The translations under genes were made by a program, and so were the position numbers. The notes beneath the pieces were generated by a model that was not told the DNA's origin, searched no databases, and worked only from the letters and a program-made list of their open reading frames with translations. From NCBI GenBank assembly GCA_951217055.1, contig OX578277.1, positions 56,777,673 to 56,841,672 on the forward strand: a DNA stretch of 64,000 nucleotides. Reading direction: 5' to 3'. This stretch comes from Gerris lacustris (taxonomy: Eukaryota; Arthropoda; Insecta; Hemiptera; Gerridae). This document shows positions 1 through 10,640 of the stretch, one piece after another. The stretch's first letter is position 1; every line of letters begins with the position of its first letter.

Positions 1-277
1 ATTTTTGTTCTTACAGATTTTTTCGATAAAATTAAAACTTTTTAAAACATGCGTTTTTTTTCAATAAAAAATGCACAGTTTCAATCCTTAATAACTCGGA
101 AAGTATAAACTTTTAAAAAAACTTTATAGATCAAAAGTTGCTTAGAATTGGGTCAATCTATCGATCTCCTAGTTTATTTTAATTAAAAAATGTTTAAACC
201 CCTAGAAGGGGTGGCTTTCACCTCTAGGGTAAAAGCCCTCTTTGGCACAGGGTAGATTTTGAATAAGGTAATATTTT
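1..277. other. AT-rich intergenic sequence, no gene
   Basis: No coding signal is visible. The only structure is an imperfect short hairpin near 199-231, where a CCCTAG-type arm pairs with CTAGGG around a GGCTTTCACC core. This kind of small palindrome is common in arthropod repeats, and nothing else is recognisable. Confidence 0.4.
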
Positions 278-279
278 CA

Positions 280-846
280 GCTTTATTTTTCTGCCGCCTG
301 TAGATTGATGTTAAATATTACTTAAATCCAAATTTTCAAGAAAATCGATGTTGATTCCCAAAATTAAGAGCGAAAACGCCTGGTGACTGGACTACAGTTG
401 AAATTTATTTGAGTAGAAAAAAACCTACAATAGTTAGGTAGCTCTTTGTTATTCTAATCTATTTGTTAGGCTCAGAGAGTTTGAACCTTATTATGAGTAG
501 TATGTTGAAGGGATATTCCAAAATTTTGTGACTGAACAAATGAACAAATGAAAATAGGTTTAACGAACGAACATTAGTAGTTGTTTATGTAACCAGGCAG
601 CAAAATTGAATTTTACTGACGAGTGATTAGATTAGCCTCCGAGCCGAAGACGAGGACAGGCTATGATAATTAACTGCCGAGGCGAAGCCGAGGCAAGTAA
701 TTCACCAATTTGACTGCCGAGGCGAAGCCGAGGAAGGCAATGAATAAAAAGCCGAGGCAGGCAATGAATAAACGAGGCAGAAATGTTTCCTTTGCTGTCT
801 TGTTGCATTAATATTTTATCTACGGGCGGCAGAAAAATAAAACTGC
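280..846. mobile_element. Non-autonomous TIR element containing CCGAGG repeats
   Basis: The arm at 280-305 (TTTATTTTTCTGCCGCC core) is the near-exact reverse complement of 818-846 (GGCGGCAGAAAAATAAA core). Together they bound about 570 bp with no ORF, the pattern of a non-autonomous DNA transposon. The interior near 640-780 holds GC-rich repeats of GCCGAGGCGAAGCCGAGG type that stand out from the AT-rich surroundings. Superfamily is not assigned because I cannot define a clean target duplication. Confidence 0.5.
678..779. repeat. Interspersed CCGAGG/CGAAG GC-rich repeat
   Basis: The unit GCCGAGGCGAAGCCGAGG appears twice, near 682 and 717. Each copy is CCGAGG-CGAAG-CCGAGG, that is, a direct repeat within the unit. 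Degenerate partial units follow near 750-779, interleaved with AGGCAATGAATAAA. Confidence 0.6.
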
Positions 847-1075
847 TAAAATACTATCTTTATTAATATAACATAGTTAATTACTATGTGTCATATTAAT
901 AAGATAATAACATAAGTATTAACTAAAATTAATGTTGATAAAGAAATCAAATATGTAGCTTGGGAATAATAACAATTGTGAATAGGTAACTGAAGCTATA
1001 ACAACAAAATACAAAAAACACGTTTATAATATTCGTAACTTCTGAATGAATAATGCACGCAATATAAAATATTTA

Positions 1076-1216
1076 TTGAAGCGAGCGTAAGCAAGCTTCT
1101 TACATTCAACAAACTATGCATCTTGTCTGTCTGTCTGTCTGTCAGTAACGTTCACGCGTGTGACGATAACTTGAGTAAAAGTTGACCGATTTAGTTGAAA
1201 TTTGGTATACATGATC
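1076..1216 (+). repeat. CTGTCTGTC repeat, copy 1 of a direct pair
   Basis: The segment runs from GAAGCGAGCG through (CTGT)n and ACGCGTGTGACGATAACTTG to a GGTATACATGATC end. It recurs in the same orientation at 1501-1632. Related pieces occur at about 52990-53120 and about 62600-62710 (TCAAGTTATCGTCA, opposite orientation). It is non-coding. Confidence 0.65.
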
Positions 1217-1340
1217 CTCTTCTCTCCGCTGTACTACTACCAGACCCATTAACTATCAACTCATCATGATTCATGATTATCTATTTTTTCAATATTACAT
1301 ACATATTTATTATATTTATTACATATTTATTTGCCTACTT

Positions 1341-1375
1341 ATAAACTAGGCATCGCCACGCGATGCCTAGTTTAT
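1341..1375. repeat. Perfect 15-bp hairpin
   Basis: ATAAACTAGGCATCG (1341-1355), loop CCACG, then its exact reverse complement CGATGCCTAGTTTAT (1361-1375). The structure lies between two direct copies of the CTGTCTGTC repeat and is probably part of the same interspersed element. Confidence 0.75.
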
Positions 1376-1500
1376 ATTTTTACTAACAAATCACTAAAAG
1401 TATTAAAGATATCTTCTACAGCTTAAAAGAAAAGAAGTAACTAGGATAAATCAAGAAAAGTAGCCAATCTAATCTAGAATGACTTCAACAATAATAATAA

Positions 1501-1760
1501 TTGAAGCGAGCTTCTTACATTCAACGAAATATGCATCTTGTCTGTCTGTCTGTCTGTCAGTAACGTTTACGCGTGTGACGATAACTTGAGTAAAAGTTGA
1601 CCGATTTAGTTGAAATGTTGGTATACATGATCATCTTACTAATACTCAGGCTAAGTTCGTTGGACAGCGTGATCCGTCCAAGAGTTCGCGCGCAATGCTC
1701 GCGTAAACGTGAGCTTCAAATTTAAAATTGGAATTTCAGGACGGGAAAAAATTCTATCAT
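1501..1760 (+). repeat. CTGTCTGTC repeat, copy 2, with GCTCGCGTAAACG tail
   Basis: Bases 1501-1632 duplicate 1076-1216. The downstream part (GCTCGCGTAAACGTGAG, then GGACGGGAAAAA near 1698-1750) matches, in inverse orientation, about 62515-62575. This shows that both segments belong to one dispersed family. Confidence 0.55.
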
Positions 1761-3022
1761 CACTTACTCGATGATACGAACATTTTTTGGTTATAAATTC
1801 TGACAAATGGTTATAATTCTGTTATAATGGCTTGAATTCAATAGTGTGAATGCAATCCTTTTTTCTGTCCAAAATATTATTAGCAAATTACAACCATAGA
1901 TAAGGAGGGAGAGGCTACATCAATAGTTATACTAAAAAACCATTATCTAGCGATTTTTTGTAACCGGTAGATTCTATTTTTTTTTATAAAACAAGACTGA
2001 AGTGAATTAGGAAATGGGACCTTATTTTTAGAATCACAAATTTCAATTTTTGAGCATCATTTTTATGTGAAGAGCGAGGTAAAGGGGATTGTAAAAAGTT
2101 AGGAGCCCTGTCATGTATTATTTTAGGTTATTTCAGCAAGAAAAGCAGACCCTTACTGTTTTATTAATTTTTGATCTGTTGCGAGTCCCAACACACGTGT
2201 CGGGTTTACAACGTCATAGAGACGTGAGTGACCTGTATCCTGGCCATCCTGCATAACAAGTAACTTTTCCCCGGGAAAAAGCCTCTCAACGGGGGAAAAA
2301 TCTGATTATTATTGAATTCACGGGGAAAGAGCAATAAGAGAGGCCGAGGTTATAAAAAAGCTTGTAATCCAAACTTATCACGGAAGAATCTAGGTCGGCA
2401 GAAAAAAAATCAAAATGGTTCCCTATATTCTCCAGCCTTTCACTTCTCGCAAAATCCCTTAACATATCTATATGCCAATATTTTATCCAGTTAAAGTCCG
2501 GTGGGGGAGTACCGTTGTAAGAGGATGGGATTGTTTTGACGTGGCTAGGCACCAAGCCAGAATCCTCGTCAGCTTTATAAACGTGTTTGAGTGGCCCACT
2601 TCTATCTAACATATGAGACGACTTCCTTCTCTTTAAAAATTCCCTAACAAACCCTATTTCTTAACACCACAATATTATACTTATTCCGTTAAATTAGCCT
2701 TTTTCCCAACTTATCTTTTAAACTAGCTGATATCTAACAACATTATTCCCTTCCTTTTTGAAAAAAAATACAAAGCACTAACTTTGTAACAGCTTTTACT
2801 TTTTTTTTTTTTTTAGTATTCAATAGTACTTGTTTGATAAATATTGATTGAAGCTTTTTTGATTAGGTCTTGTCCCGACGCACGACTGCCTTGGCAGTTT
2901 CACAAATAAATTTGCACAAGAAAGAAAAGGCGCGAAAACGCATAAAAAATATGTTACGTGGAGAGATCTGTAGTAAAATAAAATCAAGTTGGGACAGGTG
3001 GTTTTTTTTATCTTTCATTATC
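1761..3022. other. No supported gene
   Basis: AT-rich sequence. A 108-codon open frame on the minus strand (2286-2612) has no recognisable domain and no supporting context, so I do not call it a gene. The T12 tract near 2803 is the only simple repeat. Confidence 0.4.
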
Positions 3023-3667
3023 TAGGATGCGTTTGGAATCCCAAACCAGGTCGACAGGCGGTTTGGCATGGTTAATAGGCTAGGGGTCCAATGGAAGGGA
3101 ACAGTCGACCAGGTTATAAATATAAACTGGTTTGTGTGTGAAACTATTGCGGGTGCTCATGTTTCCAATTTTTTTTCTTTAAATCCTTTATACATATAAG
3201 TTTCGTTTGTTTGTGTGAGGCTAGCTGTCGTCAAAATCTTTAGAGGGCTAATTAACTTTCTTCCAGCCATCTAATCAAGGTGACTCAACACACATTTACT
3301 CAGCAGCAATATAAATAATAAACATTTTATCAATTGTTATTGTTATATAAAAAAGTTATTATGAAAACATTGTTTTTATGGATTGCTATTATTATTATCG
3401 TCAAGAAAATCACAAAATATAGGATGCAGGAGTATGTAATATTTTCAACATTTAAATAATGTGCCTCGAAGGCAGAGTTATCGTTAACAAACGGAATTAA
3501 TCGAGGGTTAGACATTTCGGTCCAAGGAGTCGCAACCCAGTCGACCGTTTAAACAACTGAAGGTTTGCGAACGCGGTTGGTTGTATAGGTTGGTTATTCC
3601 AAACGCTCCGGGCACTGGTTATTTCTCGGTCGACCTATTAGATAGGGAGTTCGAACGCACCCCTTAG
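3023..3667. mobile_element. MITE-like element with GGGTGCGTTCGAA-type ends
   Basis: The left end near 3023 (CTAGGATGCGTTTGGAATCCC) and the reverse complement of the right end near 3645-3667 (CTAAGGGGTGCGTTCGAACTCCC) are clearly related. The flanking triplets are CTA and TTA, compatible with a degenerate TWA target site as used by PIF/Harbinger elements. The interior has no meaningful ORF. Boundaries are approximate. Confidence 0.4.
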
Positions 3668-4067
3668 TCACTCCATTTTTCATATCATTCAGTTCTAGCA
3701 CACAACCTTTCTAGTAACTGAGATACCTACTCTTACTCTTATCTCCTTAGCCTTAATAAAGCCACCGATTAGATCTATACTCTACACTCTACACTACAGC
3801 AATATGAGCAAAAGGTCCCACTTGCTCTTAACCTCTTGTCCACTATTTATCTATACTCAAATTGGTAAATTTCTTGTATCTGACCTTTTAGTCCAGGCAA
3901 ATTAGTAGAAAAACCAGCAAATGGAGTAAAAAATTTATAAAGTGTTGAAACTTTGTGAAAACACTCTTTAGGGGTGTAGTAGTAAGAAACAGTAAATTTC
4001 CCCCCTCTTGGGTGGGGGGCGTCCCCCCTCCCTCCTCCTTAAAGTTCGAAATTTACTTTATTTTCAA
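3668..4067. other. No gene seen
   Basis: Low-complexity, AT-rich sequence with a C/G-rich stretch (CCCCCCTCTTGGGTGGGGGG type, near 4000-4035) immediately before the foldback. No coding signal. Confidence 0.4.
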
Positions 4068-4965
4068 TTTTTACGAAAAAACGGTTTATTTTTTTAAGAG
4101 AAAAGTTATTACCAAAAATATTTTTCACATTATTCTGCACAAAAAAGGTCCAATGCATGTTTGAAGTGAGACATACCGTTTTCGAGATATTGTGTAGTAG
4201 TTAGGTTTACGTATAGGTTACGGAGATATTGTAGTTGGAAAAAGATAAACAATTCCATTACCGTATTTTTGCGAACCAACATATTGTAAAAACTGCTCTT
4301 CCGATTTTAATTAAATTTGGATGGTAGGTCATAATTAGCCCATTGTTGATCCCATATAAATTTCAACCTTCTGCGCCCATTTGATTATCTTCCACATGCG
4401 CACCTACCTTCATTTATTTACTCCCATATCTTAAAAAATACTCAACTGATTATTATGAAATTCGAAGGGTTTGTCGAAAGTAACCCGTAGACACCCCTTA
4501 ATTAATTTCAACAGTCTCCGCTCATTATATTTCCTAAATTGGTTCCCTATCTGTCTGTCTCTCGATCAATTTTTTGTCTGATAATAATGAATTAAAATAT
4601 CAATTTAGCAAAAATAAAGAGCGCGGAGGGAAGAATTAATTTGGGGCTATCTGCAAGCTACTTTCAATAAAACAATAAAACATCCAAATTTCATAATAAT
4701 CAGTTGAGTACTTTTGAAGATATAGGCGTAAATAAATGTATGTTTGAGCGTATGTGGAAGATAAATTGGACGTGCAGTTTTTAGGATATGTTGGTTCTAA
4801 AAAAAACTGTAATGGATTGTTTATCTTTTTCCAACTACAATATCTCGAAAACGGTTTGTCTCACTTCAAACATGCATAGGACCTTTTTGTGTAGAATTAT
4901 GTGAAAAATATTTTTGGTAATAACACTTCTCTTCAAAAAATCAACCGATTTTCTATTTTTATTTT
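4068..4965. repeat. About 0.9-kb foldback (long inverted repeat)
   Basis: The left half (AAGTTATTACCAAAAATATTTTTCAC near 4103, GGTCCAATGCATGTTTGAAG near 4148, ATTGTAGTTGGAAAAAGATAAACAA near 4226) reappears in reverse complement at about 4900, 4870 and 4820. The centre is near 4520-4530, close to a CTGTCTGTCTCTCGATC segment. Arms are roughly 400-450 bp with point differences. The arms share sequence with the large GAAGCTATGTG repeat family, so this looks like two inverted partial copies or a foldback derivative. Confidence 0.75.
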
Positions 4966-5340
4966 TTTTTATTTTTGTAAAAAATAAATTTTTTGTAAAA
5001 ATTAAATTTTAATTTTGTGTAGCTTTTTTTATTTTAAGCGTGAATGTTTGTGTGTATAATCTATTTTTGTAAGAGTATCATTGTTTTAGTTTTTAACCTT
5101 CCTTTCTTAATATTGTTACATATATTGTTTAACTTGGATGACAAGATGACCAATCTAGAGGATAAAGCCGGCTTAGTGCTAAGAGTTACTTTATTGGAGA
5201 CCATTTCTTGTTCGTAATCAAGTTACTCCACAGCTCTTTAGAAAAAGTAAATACATAAACATGTTGACTACAGTAAGGTTGGGCAAATTGTAATTTCAAT
5301 GAAATCCCTTAATTTTTTATGATTATAGTAAATGTTACGG
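4966..5340. other. No gene seen
   Basis: AT-rich sequence without ORF or recognised repeat boundaries. Confidence 0.4.
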
Positions 5341-5544
5341 TAAAAGTGAATTGTACGGATTACAGTGCTGTTTACAGAATCGAAGTATAAAATTAATTTT
5401 TTGCCCTAGAATTTTCAACGGCCGCTCCGCACCACTTCGCGGAGCTCCACTCATATTCTGAAGAAAAACAATCCTGCTGCATATAGACCAGGTAGAGGTC
5501 CAAATCCAAGTACAAAATTCGATGGCACCGTACAATTCACTTTA
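5341..5544. mobile_element. About 204-bp MITE with TAAAGTGAATTGTACGG ends
   Basis: The left end TAAAAGTGAATTGTACGG (5341-5358) and right end CCGTACAATTCACTTTA (5528-5544) are inverted repeats differing by a single extra A. The GC-richer interior includes a short palindrome (CGCTCCGC...GCGGAGC, near 5421-5445). There is no credible ORF. Superfamily is unassigned. Confidence 0.65.
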
Positions 5545-6654
5545 GCCTTTAGTCAATGTTGTTTTTTTACTTCCTAACAGAGAAAGTAATGCAATAAATA
5601 TTAATACATATTGAGGAAATAATTTAATTTAGAGTTTATAATTAAATTACATAGGAAGGCAAAGCAGTAAAAATTTTAAAAGTAAACGAAAATCCAAGTA
5701 ACAGTTTAAAATAAGAAGATTACATAGAGATTATGAATGATACTATAGATCTAGTACAACATTTGTCCACCAGAGTCGCGAATAACCATGGAGTTTATCA
5801 CCTTGTGGCAATTTAAGGAACTAAACGACAGATGTCAAATTTAAGTACCACATTTGTCCGCTAGGATCGCTCACCTCTTGCCTCGGGAATGACGTCACAG
5901 TTCCCTTAGATATTCCGCTCGGCACCGTCTCTTGGCGACCAGTTCCTTCGATATCGATGGTTACAACACAAGCCTACTTAAGGTCAGCCAATATTATCAG
6001 TTGGTGAAGAAAATTATCCAAACAAACTTCCACTCCTAGCTGCCAAGATTTCCATATTAACGCTAAGTCGGGTGCTGCAATCGACCCTTCTTTCAATCTA
6101 CCATACACTCAGACAAACTATCCAGGCTCCAGTGAAACAAGAGGGCCAATCACGCCGCCTGTGTACCACAGGTTTGGGTTCCGGTTTGTTATTTACACGA
6201 GATCTGACCTGTCTGTAATACCAGCAAATAGATACCAGCAATAGATGTCAAAGACAAAAAGCAGACCCCACCCATTCAATTCTCACTGAATTAAGTGATT
6301 AAGTAATTAAGTAGTAAGTACATAAGGTGTCCCTGCAGAGTCAGCAGGCTTTAAGATCTTATAGGAAATTTAATTCTGAGCCAAAAAGTTTCAGAGTATA
6401 TATAAGTAGTCCGCAAATGCTTAATTACAAAGCTAAAACGAAAAACACGTCTTCGATTTTCTGTAAATAAAAATCCAAACCCGCTTACTCTGTCAAAAAA
6501 AAACCCTGTTTTTAAGCATTCTTAATGCTTTTAAGTCCCTTAATAGTGCAAGCATATTCAAGGATTAAAATAAATTGACATAGAATAAAATTATAATTAA
6601 TTGATCTAAAATGTTTAACTTGGTACGTAGCCTTTGAATCAATCATTTGATGCC
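5545..6654. other. No gene seen; GC-richer patch at 5760-6260
   Basis: The patch contains two related segments about 100 bp apart (ACAACATTTGTCCACCAG near 5757 and ACCACATTTGTCCGCTAG near 5847). No reading frame of useful length or recognisable domain is present. It is likely old repeat sequence. Confidence 0.35.
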
Positions 6655-6657
6655 TTA

Positions 6658-6850
6658 GGCGGCTTTCACACTACGCGCGAGACCGAGCGAGGCTTGGCCG
6701 AGCGTATTTGCATTCACACACCACGCGAGACCGAGCGTGACCGGAGCGAAAAGCGTTTTCTTTTGCCGAAAACGCATTGTAAACGGTTGTACGCGGATTG
6801 GTAGATAATCGGCCGATCGGCTCGGCCTCGCGCGCAGTGTGAAAGCCGCC
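6658..6850. mobile_element. 193-bp GC-rich MITE, PIF/Harbinger-like
   Basis: The ends are GGCGGCTTTCACACTRCGCG and its inverse CGCGCAGTGTGAAAGCCGCC, followed by GAGACCGAGC/GCTCGGCCTC arms. They are flanked by the triplet TTA at 6655-6657 and 6851-6853, a 3-bp target duplication as expected for PIF/Harbinger elements. The interior is rich in CGCG and GACCGAGCG motifs and is non-coding. A second, partly eroded member lies at about 43913-44110. Confidence 0.7.
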
Positions 6851-6853
6851 TTA

Positions 6854-7900
6854 AGCTTTTAATAAACATTTTTTTAATGGTGACAACGAAAATTCGGATA
6901 TTACTGGGAAACCTAAATTAAATTGATATTCTTATACAGTTATTGTTAATTTTAATACAAGAATAGATTTGCCATTTAAATATAATTTTAACATTTTACC
7001 AGTCTAATTTTATGTGGTGTTTTTGTTAATACCACCGTTATCAGGTATACCACGAGTCCTGGTTTCCCATTTCATATGACACATACCTTTTTCTTCCTGA
7101 ATAAATGGTTTAGGTAGGCTACACTGTGGTTTATTTAAATAAATATATTCAAAGATTCAGGATGCAGAAATAACGGAGACGGAAACACTTCCGCGTAGTA
7201 GATCATTGTGACAATGCTCGACAAAGCAAACAAATTAAAAAGGGAGATGAATAACAAAAAAAAAAAAAAAAATGTCAAAAGGATTTTTCCTTCAGTAAAG
7301 AGAAAGTTGTACTTTTTCTCTCTCCTGTTTGATGTCTCGTTAAATAAATAATAATTTACTCTCTTTAGATGTTTCCACATGTAGAAAGGTAAGCTGTAGT
7401 ACATTCAAAACAACTTTGGAATTCATAAAGAAGTGTTATTTTCACGTTTTCCTAATTATAAATAACATACCTTCCATTCGCATTACTTTCAAGCGCTATT
7501 AGAGCCCAAGACACCTTCTTTTTTTCTATATTCAGATCTTTTATTTTTCTATAAATTTAAATACATAAATTCTAATTTACAACTCGTTTAAATAAATCGA
7601 TTCTTTAGTCTCTACTAGAGCACGGAGCATCAATCATGAAATATTATATTCACAAAACATTTCGACCAATATATAATATTAAAAACAATAAAGATTGGCG
7701 GACCTCAAGCTAAGAATAAGCGTTTATGTTTTCTATCATCATATAAGCCAAGCTATTAAGTTAAATACCTAAATAGTTTTGTTTCCAAAGTTAAGTCTAA
7801 TAAGTCGTTCCAAATCGGTGACAAAAAATGTTCGATAGTTATTTAATCAAGGTTGAATTATCTTAATAGTGGGAGTAAAAATAATAAAAATCAATAAAAT
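6854..7900. other. No gene seen
   Basis: AT-rich sequence with an A-rich run near 7256. The open frames present are short and A/T-biased with no domain signature. Confidence 0.4.
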
Positions 7901-7902
7901 AA

Positions 7903-8230
7903 CAGAAATCCGTTTCAGACATCAAGGCAAATTTTTGGTTCCTTGTCTGTCTGTTGCTCAATTTTTGTGAACTAACATATTATAAAAACTACACGTCCGA
8001 TGTTAATGAAATTTGTATGGTAAGTATAATAATAATTAGCTCATTGTTGGTCCCATATAAGTTTAAACCTCCTGCGCCTATTTGTTTCTCTTCCACATGC
8101 TCACAAACATACATTAATTTACACCTATATCTTCAAAAGTACTTATCTGATTTATTTATAGTTAATCGAAAGTAACCCGCAGATAGCCCCAGATTAATGT
8201 GTCTGTGCTCTTTAACTTTTGCTAAATTGA
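7903..8230 (+). repeat. GAAGCTATGTG-family repeat, partial copy
   Basis: Contains the family core: GAAATCCGTTTCAGACATCA, a CTGTCTGTC run, a GCTCAATTTTTGTGAAC box, GTCCCATATAAGTTT, and CTTCCACATGCTCACAAACA. Non-coding. The same order of blocks is found near 8520, 17340, 56700 and, inverted, 42990 and 63530. Confidence 0.65.
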
Positions 8231-8267
8231 TACTTTATTTCAAGTAAATAAAATAAATAGTTGTTCG

Positions 8268-9466
8268 TGAAATCTCACGTAAAAAGGGGTTCGTTGGTAT
8301 CCTTAACATAAAACTAGTTATATTATTAGGGGGGGGGGGGACGCAAATTGTTGATGCTTTTTGGCAAAAGGCGTTGAAAAATACCTAATTTGATACCCCA
8401 CACAAAATTTAAAAAAAAATATTGCTTCCGAGCTTACCGAAGGTAACGGAAGCTATGTGATCGTTCTGAAGAACGAAAATATTTTATATCTCCGATTTCA
8501 AAAATTCCAAGACAGAAATCCGTTTCAGACATCAGGGAACATTTTTGGTCCGTGTCTGTCTGTCGTTCAATTTTTGCGAACCACCATATCTTAATAACTA
8601 CTTGTCCGATTTTAATGAAACTTAGTTAGTAGGTAATACTTAGCCCATTGTTTGTCTGCGCTTATTTGTTTATCTTCCAAAAAGAAATCATCTGACCTTT
8701 TATGAAATTTTTATGGTTTGTCGAAAGTAGCCTGCAGATAGCACCTGCCTAATTTACTTTAAATCACACTTTAAATCGTGCTAAATTAATACGTCTATGA
8801 ACTATAAAGCCGCATGGCTAACTGACTCACTGATTGATATGAATGTTTACCCACTTCCAGAAAAGCTAGAGACTTGTGGTTTGCGCCATTCGACGCGCAA
8901 CGTCCATATTGTGAACCAAAATAATTATACAAAGTACACTTTTCCCCCTTCTTCCCCCCTTAAAATAAAAATGGCCGATATGATTTTTAAGCTGTATTGG
9001 GGACTTATTGCGGCTAAGTCATATTGGAAAACGGATAGCACCAGCGGTAACTGATTTTAAAAGATCTACAACTTTGGTCCTATGACTTTTTGTCGTATCA
9101 TCATCGGTTGTACCTTAGATGGTGAAAATTTTGGTTTTATTTTTTTCCTTTTTGTCTTAGAATGGCCATAGTTTCTATAATAGTTGACCGATTTCATTTC
9201 TGATTGAGGCGCTTGAATCTTACACTAATGCTCTTTAAATTGATTATATTTTATTTCATTAGTTCATCCTATTTGCTGAGAACATGAGAGTAAACTTTTT
9301 CCCGTGTGCACTTTTTTCACGTTTTTTCACGTGACCACTTTGAATGTGTATTAAAAAATGTATCAATTTTTTTTTTTTTTTAGACAATAATGGTTTGTAA
9401 AAGCAGAAAATCAATAAAGTACGTGAATAGGATGCGAGGAAGCTATGTGCCAAACTAATTGGCAGT
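8268..9466 (+). repeat. GAAGCTATGTG-family repeat, longer copy
   Basis: Begins with TCTCACGTAAAAAGGGGTTCG and a G13 tract (about 8328-8340), then GCTTCCGAGCTTACCGAAGG, GGAAGCTATGTGATCG and the CTGTCTGTC core. It ends with GATGCGAGGAAGCTATGTGC at about 9430. The matching 5' part recurs at 56383-56640. ORFs inside (for example about 8797-9054) have no domain and fall in sequence shared with other non-coding copies. Confidence 0.6.
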
Positions 9467-9469
9467 CTA

Positions 9470-10640
9470 TTTTTTTGTGGTCTAAATTATCCGCCAATTG
9501 GGAATCCGTATTGGATTCCCAGTTAATCTGTTAAAATTGCTATTCTAATATTTCCTATGGTCCAGCAGACCGCTTGGCATATTTTTTATACTTCTAGTAA
9601 CTGCAGAAAATTAAACAATTTTCATGTGTTACAGAGGAAGAGGTTCCTGGTTCAATCCCCTGGGGGGTCACAATGTTTTTTATTGGTAACAATGAAAAGG
9701 TGCATTCATTATTTTCCGGAAATATTCATCGGTCCACCATAGGGTATAAGCGTGAATTATTTCAAAATTTTTGAATGAGTTGGTGGGGGAACATTTGTAT
9801 TTTTGTATATTTCGACTTATAAATACAATAAGAAATAAAATTTTAAAAAATGTATTTATATTTTTGTAATTACTCTTCAATACATTTCATTTGATACCCC
9901 ACACAAAATTTAAAAAAAAAAAAAAAATTCGAGTGACATGAATTATCCGCCATATTGGATTCCCAGTAAATCAGATCAAATTGCTAATCAATTTTTTTCT
10001 ACGGCCCAGCGGACCGCACATTTTGCATATTTTTCTATATGTTTAGTAACAGCGGAAATACGATTTTAGGGGAAGGGGACACGCAAAATTCCGATGTTTT
10101 TTTGACAAAATGGCGCCGAAAATTAAATACTTTCCCTAAGTGGTATATATTTTTGTAATCTGCTCTTCAATAACTTTCATTTGATACCCCACTCAAAATT
10201 TTATAATTAATAATATAATTATAATTAATAATATAATTATAATTAATAATATAATTATTCGCGTGACATGAATTATCCGCCATTTTGAATTTGAACGGCT
10301 GATAATATTGAGTTCGCTATATTTTTCATGTGTGTGCGTCAAAACGATCTTCAATACTGCAAAGTTTTATATTTATATTTTTTTTTATTCAGAAGTTATT
10401 GGAACCGTAAAGCGTGACAGAAAGACAGACGCAGGAACGAAACTATAAGGGTTTCTTCTTTTTGGTTTTACCAACGAAACCCTAAAAATCAAAACAATAT
10501 TGACATTGACAGATAAAAAAAAACGGGGGAAACAATTGAACAACAATGGCTTGTTAAAGCATAAAATCAATAAAGAACATAATAGGATGCGAGGAAGCTA
10601 TGTGCCACACCAGTTGGTTAGTCTATTTTTAAAGATTTAC
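9470..10640 (+). repeat. Repeated modules of the GAAGCTATGTG family
   Basis: Three successive modules begin GAATTATCCGCCA.TTGGA at about 9486, 9950 and 10270. Two continue with GGYCCAGCRGACCGC and a CTTTCATTTGATACCCCAC block. The last ends GATGCGAGGAAGCTATGTGC near 10587. An 18-bp AT tandem repeat sits inside at 10203-10257. A box-B-like GGTTCAATCCC occurs at about 9650. Confidence 0.55.
10203..10257. repeat. 18-bp AT tandem repeat, about 3 units
   Basis: The unit ATAATTATAATTAATAAT is repeated about three times without interruption. Confidence 0.85.

Noticed and set aside
2286..2612. 108-codon minus-strand frame
   Set aside because: No recognisable domain, no neighbouring exon or promoter; could be chance in a repeat-rich region.
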